Shown piece by piece: positions 1-9,364 of a stretch of DNA of 64,000 nt. Numbering within the stretch: the stretch's first letter is position 1; each line of letters starts with the position of its first letter. The position numbers and the translations under genes were made by a program. Source of the DNA: Acanthosepion esculentum (lineage: Eukaryota; Mollusca; Cephalopoda; Sepiida; Sepiidae); contig OZ038517.1 of assembly GCA_964036315.1 (NCBI GenBank), forward strand, positions 52,969,288 to 53,033,287, in the 5' to 3' direction. The notes beneath the pieces are model-generated. The model saw nothing but the letters and a program-made list of their open reading frames with translations. It did not search any database and had not been told where the DNA came from.

Positions 1-800
1 AGGATAGCATGAGGAGTCAGGTATTTACTGGAGCCGCACTGGGAGCCGACCATTTTACCTACATCTTTAGCGATAGAACGTATATAAGAGTTCCACTTGA
101 GGTTAGTTGTGAGTTTTAGGCTCAATATCCTCTCAAGACACGGGGTCTCCCCGAGAGGACACCCGTCCATCGGGACTGGCGGTAGTTCGGGGTCTGATCG
201 GCGGTGATGGAATGTAACCAGTTTGGTTTTAGAGGCATTGATCGGCAGAGAGGTCAGCTGCCAATTTCTGATCGTCAAGAGTTTTAGACGTGCGCCCGTA
301 TATCGGCATGTCATCGACATAGATATTTACAAATGATCGAAGTATATTCTTTCGTAAGATCATTTATGTAAATCAGAAAGAGGGTTGGTCCGAGAAGTGA
401 TCCTTGGGGGACGCCTGCGTTGACCCCCAGGGCCTCAGAGGACTGGCCGTTAATAACTACCTTCAGGGATCTACTTGATAGGAAGGATTTTATAGTAGAG
501 AATATCCTTCCAGTGATTTCATAGCTGGAGAGCTTGTGTAGCAAACTTTTGTGCCACACCTTGTCGAAAGCCTTCGAGATATCTAATGCTATGCTCTTGT
601 GGTGAGTGTGTTGTCAATGGCCTAACTAATTTAGTGTGTAATCGTGTTATGAAATCAGCAGTGGATCGGGCTGATTGAAACCCATACTGCTCGTCACACA
701 AGGAATTGTTCCTATACACGTGTTCGACGACCTTCTTGTTGATTAAGGTCTCAAAAGGCTTACTGATGATACTGAGGAGACTAATGGATTTATACTGGGA
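1..800 (-). pseudogene. Jockey/CR1-type LINE reverse transcriptase fragment
   Basis: Reverse transcriptase of a non-LTR retrotransposon, which copies element RNA at a nicked target. Read on the minus strand, about 720-520 gives DEQYGFQSARSTADFIT and 559-311 gives VNAGVPQGSLLGPTLFLIYINDL, the standard RT palm blocks before the catalytic YxDD box. Continuing toward position 1, the frame is broken but still recognisable (IYGRTSKTLDDQKLAADLS, then a stretch like VVxWGxxWLVxFN). At least one frameshift separates the two ORFs near 520-560. The element runs off the left edge. The family assignment rests on RT motifs and on the same C-terminal peptide recurring elsewhere in the window, so the exact clade is uncertain. 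Confidence 0.85.
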
Positions 801-1047
801 AGGTTGGTGGATCGGTCGGCCGCATTCTCAAAGACCTAATATAGAAATAAATACTATAAAAGAACCGTTCAAAATAAACAGTTACAGGAAACATTCAGCA
901 TACATTGACCCAGTGTTTCTCAACCTTATTATGGTCGTGCCCCCTACAATCCAATGCGAGTTCTTTATGACTCCCTCATACCAACTTGAGTTTTTACCCC
1001 CCACGCGACCCGTCACATGGGTCCAGTTTTTTACTCGAATCAGGAAG

Positions 1048-1275
1048 GTAGACGTAAGTCCGGTTTACACCATAAGTAAAAAAGGTAGACATAGTTCCGG
1101 TTTATAGTAGTCAAAAAGGTAAACAGTTCCGTTTTAAAGTAGTCAAAAATGTAGACAGAGGCCCGGTTTGCATGAGAGGCAAAAGGGTAGACATTGGTCC
1201 GGTTCACATAAAATTCAAAAAGTTAGTCATGGGTCCGATTTAAACTACAGTCAAAAAAGTAGACATAGGTATGCG
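1048..1275. repeat. minisatellite, about 35-bp units
   Basis: Six degenerate units of 32-37 bp built on GTAGACATRGGTCCGGTTTA plus an A-rich spacer. The same motif occurs in inverted orientation at 2606-2728 (CCCATGTCTACCC), so the family is present on both sides of the 1670-2590 RT fragment. Confidence 0.75.
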
Positions 1276-1669
1276 GAGCGATTTGCACGTGAAACTATTT
1301 GTCACAGTCAATTGCCTTGTCTTCTTACGGTCTTGGAATATGAACCTGTTCTTTTCTATATTCAGCGCCGGATTTGAGCCTTAAGAGGCTGTTGGGATAT
1401 TAGAATTTGGGTGCCCCTTTATTTCGTATGTTTGACCCCATGTCTATATAAAAAAAAATATTTTTAGATGATTTTTTTTGGTGTAAAACTTGAAACACTT
1501 CAACTAAAATTTTTAATGATTTTGGAACTCGTCCAATTTATTTCATTAGCAACTTCATGGTATTTTTTTATCTGAACTTTACACCTGAGAGAAATGTTAT
1601 CTAGAATGAAGGGTCAGTATTAAAATGAAATTCTAGGATTCAAATTCACTAACAAATAAAGCAGTAATG

Positions 1670-3050
1670 TACAGGAGTCCTATCCTTAGTCCTACCTTGT
1701 TTTTTTATTTTCATTAATGGCCTTCCCGATGGCATTAGCTCTCAACTTGGTATCAACGCAGATGATACAACCATTTTGATAGTAAGACTCGATAAGGTCA
1801 AATTGGCAGCTTATGTCCAAAACAACCTTCAATCTGTTGTTAACTGGGGCAAAGAATGGCTTGTTAACATATCCCAAACTAATCTACTCTTTCCCTCATG
1901 CATGGCAGATGCTAACCTACAGGAAAGTTGTGCCTTCTCAGGCTAACGTTTCAGCTGACATGAAGTAGAAAGACATTGAACCCATGGCTACGTTGACTAT
2001 TAAGAAAGTCTTTACACTTTCCTCTCCAGAACCTTGCATATTTATAAGGCTACCATTCATACATATCTGAATATTATTGTCACATATGGTCCAGTGCCCC
2101 TGCTATTTACCTTGTGTTCCTTGATAAAATCCAAAGAAGGATCAGCAATATTATTGGTCCTGATCTGGCGGCTCGGTTTCAGTCACTTTCCCACCGCCGT
2201 AAGGTTGCCTCCCTGTGTCTTTTCTATAAGTATTTTCATGGTAATTTTTCAAATGAGCTCTTTCCTGTGGTAACTAGACTTTTTGAATTTAAGCACAGTA
2301 CTTGACTGGTATAGAGATTTTGTCAATTTATAGTTGAGTTGGCTAGATGTAACCGTAAATTCTACGCTAACATTTACTTTTCTTGCATTTCTCGCTTGTG
2401 GAACTTCTTTTATTTTCATCTCGAATATTCTGTTGCCTTCACTTTTGCCTTTTCTATAAATACCTTCATGGCAACTGGACGGAAGAGCTCTTTGCTATGA
2501 TACCTAGACTCTTCGAATCTAAGCGCAGTACGAAACTGGCGACGAGGTCTCATCACTTTCCAGTGGAACTCGATACAATAACTCCACATGGACTTTTTTT
2601 TGACTCTCATGTAAACCAGTCCTATGTCTAACCTTTTGAACTCTAGTGTAAACCGGACCCATGTCTACCCTACTGGACCCATGTCTACCCTTTTGACGTT
2701 CATGTAAACCGGGCCCATGTCTATTCTTTATGCATTCAATCAAGTGTGTTACATCTGTAATGTTTTTCTTGAATATGCGATCTTTAAACGGCTTGTTGAG
2801 ACACACATTCAGTCAATTCTTTCTTCTTTCGACAAAACCATGATTAAACCGTAAATCTGTGCCAACAGTTTATTCTCTCGCGCTTCTCGCTTGTGGAACT
2901 CCCTCCCAACTCCATGCTTTCCAACCAACTTTAATCTGCAAAAGTTTGTCCTTCTGGTTATTCTTCCCCTGTTCTTCCTCCTTAGTTAACCCTTGCATCT
3001 CGGTGGCTCTACTGCCTTGCTTAGGGTGATCACGATTTAAAAAAAAAAGA
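1670..3050 (+). pseudogene. Jockey/CR1-type LINE RT fragment interrupted by other repeats
   Basis: Plus-strand RT and C-terminal domain. Around 1690-1900 the translation reads LFFLFINGLPDGISSQ then GINADDTTILIV, which contains the catalytic DD of the YxDD box (here NADD). About 2085-2305 gives YYCHIWSSAPAIYL and DKIQRRISNIIGPDLAARFQ, followed by LCLFYKYFHGN. About 2440-2590 repeats the FYKYLHGN block, so part of the tail is duplicated. The final RASRLWNSLP block appears only at 2875-2935, after an interruption at 2600-2860 made of minisatellite plus a transposase fragment. Several frameshifts and stops make it a dead copy. The same C-terminus recurs at 31.7, 36.3, 39.4, 52.3 and 61.0 kb. Confidence 0.85.
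2606..2860 (-). mobile_element. minisatellite plus DDE transposase scrap nested in a LINE tail
   Basis: Positions 2606-2728 are inverted copies of the 1.05-kb minisatellite. Positions 2735-2860 read on the minus strand give FKDRIFKKNITDVTHLIECIKN split over two blocks, closely matching the C-terminal transposase remnant at 4.4-4.6 kb. The pair interrupts the Jockey C-terminal ORF, so it arrived after that LINE. Confidence 0.6.
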
Positions 3051-3242
3051 AAAAAGCATCCTAAAAAAGATAAAGATGGTAGAGAAGGGAAATTCTGACT
3101 TGTCAACCTAGATCACAACAGCTGAAAAAAAAAATTATATATTTATTGTTAAAATTGTCAACTTCAAATAGTCAAGTTAGTAATTATAAATAATGTATTG
3201 TATCACTTTATAATGGCTTGTGTCACAGTAAGAAATCAAATA

Positions 3243-3562
3243 CAGGGCAACCCCGGTTCTCGAACGTCTCACATGTCGACCAAATCGGTTTTCGAAGAGA
3301 ATATTCGAGATGAAAATGCTTCGGTTATCGAACAAAATTTCGGTTCTCGAACAACATTGCCGAACCAAACGGAGTTAACTCGAACAGAGTCGACTGCCGT
3401 GTTGTATACATTCGTGTATCGTACTTTTCTTTTCCAATTTTATTGTAGTGTGATTTTTTTTCTACATTGATTTCTATTGGAAAAATAGTTTCGATTTACG
3501 AATATTTCGGGTTACGAACGGCCTTCAGGAACGAATTAAATTCGTGAATCGAGGTTTGATTG
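3243..3562. mobile_element. pogo/Tigger-like MITE
   Basis: A roughly 320-bp element bounded by TA on each side (3241-3242 and 3563-3564). The termini are inverted: the left reads CAGGGCAACCCCGGTTCTCG and the reverse complement of the right reads CAATCAAACCTCGATTCACG. A TA target duplication and a CAGNG-type terminus fit Tc1/mariner-superfamily pogo elements. There is no transposase, so it would need one in trans. Confidence 0.7.
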
Positions 3563-3572
3563 TACACAGATA

Positions 3573-4060
3573 TTATAGGAAAAAAAAACAGTCTCCTTGG
3601 CCCCTTGGCTGCAGCTCATATGTAAATCCGACACTCACTCCATTGTTTTTCTGTTTGGCATTTTCTGGTGTAGAGTGGTTCTGAGATGATCCTCCACTAC
3701 AGCTGAAAGGTAAGGAGGTCAACGATCCTCCCGTTGTCAGTGGTGACCCCGAGAGGTGAAAACCTGTGAATAAGGCTGTGCTTGATATGTGCGCGCGTGA
3801 GAAAAAAACAAACAAACAAAAATAAAACGATTGGGCAGATGGCAGTACCGTATATATTGGCTTTCAAGGCGACTGGGCGAATAAGACAACCTCAAATTTT
3901 TAAGTTAAAATGTAGGTTTCGGGCTATATTAGCGGTACAAGACTAAATCGTATTTTAAAATGTTTTTATTAAATAAATTCAGTAAGCATATACATTCTTT
4001 TCAGTCAAATTCTAATGAAAAAACGGTGGGAAAATATTGTCAATTAACTACCACAATCTA
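3573..4060. other. unassigned spacer with a dispersed repeat piece
   Basis: No supported gene. Positions 3845-3960 belong to a dispersed repeat (CGACTGGGCGAATAAGAC) that recurs at 5920-6020 and 7935-8010, so this is probably a decayed transposon edge. Confidence 0.4.
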
Positions 4061-4675
4061 CGAGGTGTCCCTAAAAATGTTATATACCGTACCTATGAAC
4101 GCTAATGGGTATGTCCCAATCCTCATAAATACGTTGAACACTATTGTAAGTGGGGGTAATATGCTGTCTAAGTAGTCAACCACTAGCAGTGGTTTACCTA
4201 GTTGCGCCGCTGGCGAGTATTGTATTTTGTTGATGTTATAAAGATTACCACTTCATTTTCAACCTCCATTTTGGTTATTCCTCATTCAGCAACCCCTTCT
4301 GGGTTACAACACATGTTTTCAAGAAAATTAAATTTTCGACAACATTTTCTTGAACTGGAATATTAACAAATAACATCTTCAATATGATTTCCATCATTTG
4401 TGATGTAAAGGTTGATGCGCTTTGCAAGAGTCACGTGAACTCGATGCAATATTTACACATTGCCACCAATTTTAGGACATTCACTCTTTAAGCGTTTAAT
4501 CAAGTGTGTTGCATCTGTGATTTTCATTGAGTACACCTTCTCCTTTAACATACCCCAGAAAAAGAAGTCAATTCTTTCTTCTTCCGACAAAACCGTGTTT
4601 AATCTGTGTAGGCGAAAAAAATATAGTTAATGAGAATTCCTCTGTGTCCAGACTTTAGGGACACCCTGTACAATA
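4061..4675 (-). pseudogene. decayed DDE transposon with terminal repeats
   Basis: Cut-and-paste transposase remnant. The outer ends are inverted: GAGGTGTCCCTAAAAATG at about 4062, and TACAGGGTGTCCCTAAAG as the reverse complement at about 4655-4673. On the minus strand 4600-4380 gives the C-terminal motif FFFWGMLKEKVYSMKITDATH, then LIKRLKSECP and INLYITNDGNHIEDVI. This matches the typical end of Tc1/mariner-like transposases (FFLWG.LK..VY). The N-terminal half and the first two catalytic aspartates are gone. The family below superfamily level is unresolved. Confidence 0.6.
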
Positions 4676-5244
4676 CCTCTTGAGTGGGTACTGTGTCTTC
4701 GGGAGGCTACGGTAGCCAGAATGACTTTTCCTCGCTATCCACTCGTCCCTCCGTTCTTGGATGCGATATTTAAACAGCTTGATGAGACACACGACCAGTT
4801 GTGTTTTTGTTCAAATTCATCGAAAAAAGGAGGCGAAATATTGTCAGTTAATTACCTCAATGTACACTTACCCTTACCCCTACCATAATCTACCCGGTCC
4901 ACTTAACGTTACCCGGTAATGATAACACGATCTGTAACTATAAACACACTAATGACACCATTTTAAAAAAAATGGCGGTATATAAAGGCTAATATTTGGC
5001 TGTTGAATAAATTAATCCTAGTCTGTCCGACTGTTTAACGCATTGTTTATTATTGCACTAAGTAACTTTTAACCTTTTACCATCTTTTTTCAACCTATTT
5101 TATTTTAAAAAAAAAAACATTTTATTTCCCAATCTATTTTATTTTTATGTAGTCAAACATTTAACAGGTTTAGTCTCATTTTACAAATCTACAACCTATT
5201 AAAAAATCAATTTATTTGTTTAAAAGCAAATATAAAATAAATAC
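4676..5244. other. AT-rich spacer
   Basis: No gene or repeat I can name. Positions 4740-4850 weakly resemble the 2.75-kb transposase-associated sequence. The rest is T/A-rich with no long ORF. Confidence 0.4.
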
Positions 5245-6090
5245 TTTAAATTATTTTTAGAGTACTTTAATTACACTACACTTTTTTTATGAGTCAGTTA
5301 TGTGCCACACGCTTAGGCGATCATGTATCTTTCGATACATGACTGACGAGGCAGATTTTTTCCCCCGCAGTAGGTTGCCATTTATTTCTGCGGTAGACTA
5401 GTTGCCATCCAAGGCTATAAAACACGGTTTGTCCTACTATTTACCCATAGCTGGGGGAGAAGAAGATTCATACCTTTACCCAAGAGCATTAGCATTTACG
5501 TGCTAATACCCTTGGGAAAGGTATGTATCCTCGAATTCGAACTCGGCTCTCCGATTTCTCAGTCCGGGCCATTATCCATTACTCCACCGTGCCTTATTTT
5601 GTTATAATAATGTTCATTAAGTTGTTTAAGTAGAAAATATTTGTGTCGATAGTTACCAAGGCAGGGGTTAGACTGCCATCAAAAATATCCCATGCTAACA
5701 ACTTAACATAAACCACAGGAATTAATATTCACATTTTATGCTTGGATTGCCCCCTATTTTTGTGTGGGGGGCTTTTTAAGGTTAAAAGATCGCCTTGCAT
5801 GCTGACATATATGGTATATAGAAAAATATTATTCAGTAACACCCTTGGGTCTTGTTTTAAGCCAAAATTTATTGAAAAAATATATTCGGGTACAGCCGAG
5901 ATTCATATATTATATGCTGATATACAATGCGACTGGGTGTATAAGACGATCCCCAAATTTTCAAGTTAAAATATAGGTGTCGGACTATATTCGACATACA
6001 AGACGATTCCCACCACAAAAAAAAATGTACTTTTAAAATGTATTGTATTGAATTTACTAAATAAATTCAGTAAGCATAGACTTCCTTTTT
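5245..6090. repeat. dispersed repeat, paralogous to 7770-8020
   Basis: Excluding the SINE, this segment matches 7770-8020 over several blocks: GATAGTTACCAAGGCAGGGG near 5650 versus 7850, and CCCATGCTAACAAC near 5687 versus 7888. It continues into a unit with GTATAAGACGAT near 5940. Probably the remains of a nonautonomous DNA transposon. Confidence 0.55.
5290..5594 (-). mobile_element. tRNA-derived SINE, full length
   Basis: Read on the minus strand it opens with a tRNA-like head ending in GAGTTCGAATTC, an RNA polymerase III B box, preceded by an A-box-like GTAATGGATAATGG. A body follows, with CCCAGCTATGGGTAAATAG and an end near GGCACATAACTGACTC. Related copies lie at 8518-8655, 8877-9035, 52805-53017 and 53022-53302. 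The flanks match 7770-7830, which lacks the SINE and so acts as an empty site. It carries no protein and would depend on a LINE for movement. Confidence 0.8.
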
Positions 6091-6100
6091 ACAGAGACAG

Positions 6101-6112
6101 TATATATATATA

Positions 6113-6179
<67 letters not shown>

Positions 6180-6404
6180 CAGTTAGATTTACGTTAAAAA
6201 TATTCCAACACAGTTGCATTCCATATCACGCGACGTCCACATCTCGCGACGGACGCTACTTGTAAACAAACTTCTAAAAAGAGTTATTTCTGATGAAAGA
6301 TCGGGATCGATCTGAAATATCAAATATATATATATATATAAAAATATAAATAAATACTTTCACAAAAAAACATTCATTTTTTAAAATTTACAACTTTTCA
6401 CTTG

Positions 6405-6462
<58 letters not shown>
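6101..6462. repeat. (TA)n tracts flanking a hammerhead-like core
   Basis: (TA)n occupies 6101-6176 and 6409-6462. Between them, 6290-6321 reads CTGATGA, a 5-bp hairpin (AGATC 6298-6302 with GATCT 6309-6313), then GAAA at 6314-6317. This is the hammerhead order, but stem III is essentially missing, so it is probably a degenerate or minimal form. Confidence 0.55.
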
Positions 6463-6466
<4 letters not shown>

Positions 6467-6797
6467 CGAATCATTCATACGAAAAGCAGATAATGAAGTT
6501 AATGATATAAATGGCAAGAATCACTCTAGCAAACAATTTTTAATAATAAAATACATTAACCTCGAATCCGTTAATGAATGGTATGATCCTTGTTTATAAA
6601 TTCCGGTTTTATCAGGTCTTTTTTTACTGCTAGCTTTCAATCGTTTCATACGATCATCCTCAGTTATGGAATTAGGTAAGTTTTTTACATCCAGGTAATA
6701 ACAGGACATCGAAAGATAAAGTGTAATCCGAAAGAAGTGTTTTTAGATAATGTGATATTGTTAACTGTAAGAATACTTTTGGAGCGTGCACCACATA

Positions 6798-6801
<4 letters not shown>

Positions 6802-6855
<54 letters not shown>
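6802..6855. repeat. (TA)n microsatellite
   Basis: About 27 TA units that replace the 5' part of tRNA-hammerhead copy 1. Confidence 0.95.
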
Positions 6856-6857
<2 letters not shown>

Positions 6858-6970
6858 TAACAGTCCGAGTTCGAATCTCGGTAGCGGATGCGCACTGCTG
6901 ATGAGTCCTAAAAATAGGACGGAACGACCGTCCAGTGCTTTCTGCATTCTGTTGAGGATTCTCCTAGACT
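6856..6970 (+). mobile_element. tRNA-hammerhead SINE, copy 1 (5' truncated)
   Basis: The 5' part is replaced by (TA)n up to 6855. What remains is a canonical tRNA T-arm: CCGAG (6866-6870), loop TTCGAAT, then CTCGG (6877-6881), which also forms a Pol III B box. A hammerhead motif begins five bases later. The tail shares GACTCGATRAAT with copy 3 at 52 kb. No ORF is present. Confidence 0.75.
6886..6949 (+). ncRNA. type I hammerhead ribozyme motif (copy 1)
   Basis: Self-cleaving RNA fold. Outer stem I is GGATGC (6886-6891) with GCATTC (6944-6949). Inner stem I is GCACTG (6892-6897) with CAGTGC (6933-6938), leaving a 5-nt bulge TTTCT on the 3' side. The CTGATGA core is at 6898-6904. Stem II is GTCC/GGAC (6905-6908, 6917-6920). 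Stem III is minimal (6924-6931). The cleavage triplet GTC ends at 6932. The expected GAAA is GGAA here, an A13 to G change that probably cripples catalysis. Confidence 0.8.
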
Positions 6971-7064
6971 CGATAAATTAATTCTTCATAAAGTCGAATC
7001 GAGTTCTCCGGTGACTGGCGTGTTTGTCTAAAAATAAATACGTCTAAATTCACCTTCATCCCTG

Positions 7065-7182
7065 CCGTGCGCCAATGGCTTAGGGATAAAATCTCCGACT
7101 GATACCAAATCAGTTTCAATTCCGTTTTGATGCACACTGATGAGCTGTGAAACAGCGAAACAGTCTGTCTGTGGATGACAAT
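7065..7182 (+). mobile_element. tRNA-hammerhead SINE, copy 2
   Basis: A tRNA-like segment starts near 7069. GTGC and GCAC can pair as an acceptor-like stem (7069-7072 with 7131-7135). An A-box-like TGGCTTAGGGAT lies at 7077-7088. ACTGA/TCAGT (7098-7102, 7110-7114) encloses a 7-nt loop like an anticodon arm, and a B-box-like GTTTCAATTCC is at 7113-7123. The T stem is poor. A complete hammerhead follows directly and the copy ends in (TA)n at 7183. Confidence 0.65.
7129..7176 (+). ncRNA. type I hammerhead ribozyme with intact core (copy 2)
   Basis: The CTGATGA core is at 7137-7143. Stem II is a perfect 5-bp hairpin, GCTGT (7144-7148), loop GAA, ACAGC (7152-7156). GAAA is at 7157-7160. Stem III is ACA/TGT (7160-7162 with 7166-7168) with a 3-nt loop. 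The GTC cleavage triplet ends at 7169. Stem I is CACA (7133-7136) with TGTG (7170-7173), plus two further pairs beyond a mismatch. Every invariant core base is present, so self-cleavage is plausible. Confidence 0.82.
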
Positions 7183-7290
7183 ATATATATATATATATGT
7201 ATATATATTTAAAGATATTTTTGAAGGTACAAAATTTTATCACAGCAATAAACGTATGAAGCTTGATATTACTAGACATATTAAAAACGG

Positions 7291-7335
7291 GCGAAGCAAC
7301 CGGTTTCGCTCCCGCTCATCAGGCTTACGACGGGA
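7291..7335 (-). ncRNA. hammerhead motif of a Penelope-like element
   Basis: On the minus strand: CTGATGA at 7322-7316, a short stem II GC-GGGA-GC (7315-7308), GAAA at 7307-7304, self-complementary stem III ACCGGT (7304-7299), and a GTT cleavage triplet ending at 7298. Stem I pairs AAGC (7326-7323) with GCTT (7297-7294). It lies about 100 bp downstream of the Penelope-like ORF end, where such motifs are known in this class. The short stem II and III suggest it may work as a dimer. Confidence 0.75.
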
Positions 7336-7429
7336 GATTTAATTTAAATTAAAAACACTCAGAAAATGTACAATGAAAAGGAAATGTGGAGTAGGAGGGG
7401 GAAAAAACAACAATTATGAGCAAAAGGAG

Positions 7430-7712
7430 CTAGAGGCAAATGACAGCGAGCCCCAACAAACACTCACGTTTGCACAAGGAAGGCTTGCGGGACCCGATGT
7501 AAAGTGCCTCCAGCACCTTAAGGTGAAATAACGAGTTTGACCGGGACAACACGGTGAACCGGTCAACACTAAAATTAGCTGCACAAAATCTGCTCTTTAA
7601 TAGGTGCTCACATATGGCGGACCCGTAGGTGTTTGGGACGAGTCCATTCAACGGCAAAGTGTGGTTCCTGATTTTGGTAGGAACGTGCTGTTTAATTCTC
7701 ATGTCCAGGCGT

Positions 7713-7715
<3 letters not shown>
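7430..7715 (-). pseudogene. Penelope-like element C-terminus
   Basis: C-terminal end of a Penelope-like retroelement protein, which joins a telomerase-like RT to a GIY-YIG endonuclease. The minus-strand ORF keeps about 90 residues: RIKQHVPTKIRNH, GSAICEHLLKSRFC, FTVLSRSNSLFHLKVLEALYI and GSRKPSLCKR. The pattern of an IxxHL stretch, then FxVL, then HLKxLEALYI with KPSLC is typical of the region after the GIY-YIG core. The catalytic GIY-YIG and RT are missing, with the 5' side lost in (TA)n at 7718-7747. A frameshifted sibling lies at 40.8 kb. The assignment is by remembered motif, not alignment. Confidence 0.72.
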
Positions 7716-7746
<31 letters not shown>

Positions 7747-7769
7747 CATGCAAACTACATATTATATAA

Positions 7770-8020
7770 GGTAAGAGTACTTTTATTACACTACGCCTTT
7801 ATTATTTTATTATAATGAGAAGTTGTTTCAGTTAAAAATATTTGTGTTGATAGTTACCAAGGAAGGGGTTAGCCTACCGTCAAAAATCTCCCATGCTAAC
7901 AACATTAACCACAGGATTTTTGGTTCACATTTTATATCTAGAGTATAAGACGGTTCCCTATTTGGGCGAGGATATGTTTAACGGTCGCCTTGGGCGCCGG
8001 CATATACGGTAATTCCAGTC
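7770..8020. repeat. dispersed repeat (SINE-free paralogue of 5245-6000)
   Basis: Matches the sequence flanking the SINE at 5290-5594, including the AGTACTTT...CACTACRC stretch and GATAGTTACCAAGG. It lacks the SINE, so it records the pre-insertion state. Confidence 0.6.
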
Positions 8021-8517
8021 TAAGCAATATTTAACGATCGCTCCAAAGAAGAGGCGGGGTTGGGGCAATCACTCGCATACCGTAGATCGAGAATGTAAAG
8101 TTCCGCGTTTCGAACTTTTGGAGTGGGGGTGGGGTGGGGAGCTCACCCACATTGAATGGGAGTAATTGGCTGAGTTGAATAGAATGTAAAATATGAAATG
8201 CTCAAGTCTCGTGTTATCATTTTTCTGACACACCCTCTTCATTACAAGGGAAAGCGAAGCAGGGCAAACTGCGGGTAACCTACTTAACGCGCGTGAGTGA
8301 ATGACTGGCAAGAACAGGAGAAAAGGATAATTAAGAGATAAGAGTCATGTAGTGCAACAAAAGAGAGGAAGTTGTGGAGATCGCCTGAATACAACGATAA
8401 TAATTTGATTCTTCTCTTTTTAAATATATCTGTTAATAAAATGAACCCGATTCTTAAAGAGATCTTCTTACCTCGGCCGCTTGGTGATGTAAATATGTCC
8501 GACTGAAGATCCAAGTC
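8021..8517. other. unassigned spacer
   Basis: No supported feature. There is a G-rich run near 8120-8140. Short ORFs here have no recognisable motif. Confidence 0.4.
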
Positions 8518-8655
8518 TGTCCTACTATTTAACCTATAGCTGGTGGGGAGAAATGATATATTCATACCTTTCCCAAGAGTATTTGCGCGAAAGCAATGAA
8601 CCCGATTAGGATTCGAACTTGGATCACCGATTTCTCATTTCAAGCCGCTACACAT
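8518..8655 (-). mobile_element. tRNA-derived SINE, truncated
   Basis: Same family as 5290-5594. The minus strand has a tRNA-like B box (AAGTTCGAATCC) near 8620, and the body holds the CAGCTATAGGTTAAATAG block near 8535. It is followed by a (TTC)n tract at 8654-8702. Confidence 0.7.
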
Positions 8656-8702
8656 TCTTCTTCTTCTTCTTCTTCTTCTTCTTCTTCTTCTTCTTCTTTC
8701 TT

Positions 8703-8760
8703 TCTTTGTGCCATGTCCCTTCAGGACGTTGACGATCATGCATCTCTACAATGTCCTATA
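8703..8760 (-). mobile_element. LINE 3'-end fragment
   Basis: The reverse complement resembles the RT C-terminal peptide RKLWRAMIAHVL-KGHGT seen intact at 38.28-38.33 kb, with several substitutions. It is one stray copy of the unit arrayed at 10.2-11.5 kb and 59.3-59.9 kb. Confidence 0.55.
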
Positions 8761-8763
8761 ACA

Positions 8764-8870
8764 GCTTACGGCCACATAGCGTTGAAACACCGGTTCTCGT
8801 ACGGTCATGGAAGTTAAGCAATGTCTAGCCTGGTCAATGCATCGATAGATGAACGCTTGGTGCTGTAAGC
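8764..8870 (+). pseudogene. 5S rRNA-like sequence
   Basis: The sequence follows the eukaryotic 5S rRNA pattern: TACGGCCA near the 5' end, CACCGGTTCTCGT at 8788-8800, GAAGTTAAGCAA at 8810-8821 (internal promoter A box), and GGTCAATGCATCGATAGATG near 8832-8851 in place of the C box. The closing helix GCTTAC (8764-8769) with GTAAGC (8865-8870) is perfect. At 107 nt it is about 12 nt shorter than normal, with loss in the helix IV/V region. It runs directly into a tRNA-type SINE, so it is a 5S-derived SINE head or a pseudogene rather than a working rRNA gene. Confidence 0.8.
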
Positions 8871-8876
8871 TGGGAT

Positions 8877-9035
8877 GTGCGGTGATGTAATAGATAATGG
8901 CTTGGAATTGTTAATCGGAGAGCAGAGTTCTAATTCCAGTCGGGTTCGTTATATTCACTTACGTGCAAATACCTTTGGGAAAAGTAGGAATCCACGTCTT
9001 CACCCCCAGCTATGGGTTAATTAGTAAGACATGTA
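8877..9035 (+). mobile_element. tRNA-derived SINE body downstream of the 5S-like head
   Basis: GGTGATGTAATAGATAATGG is A-box-like and AGAGTTCTAATTCCAG is a weakened B box. The body follows the 5.3-kb SINE: ATTCACTTACGTGCAAATAC, then CCCCCAGCTATGGGTTAA. The 5S-like sequence abuts it, suggesting a composite 5S-tRNA SINE or two adjacent insertions. Confidence 0.7.
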
Positions 9036-9364
9036 TCACTAAATCATTATAACCTAAAAAAAAATTCTTACACTCTAAAAATATTTTCTGGCTTTAAATA
9101 ACCTGTAAAGGGTTGATAAGCCGTAGAAAATGAAATAATCAATGTCCTGTCCTTTGTAGCGCTTAATAAATATTGGCTTTTTGTTATCTCTACTTAATCC
9201 TTGTTCCACCATCAATTTATTCAAACTCTTTGTTGTTTCCCGCTGTCATTCTAGCCTTCAATCTTTCCTGTGAGTATCACATTTTTCAAGCCTTCTTTCC
9301 CAATTATTTGCTCTAGAAATTTCAATTGTCTTTTACTGATGTTAAGTAGAAGTGTCCATTTTGT

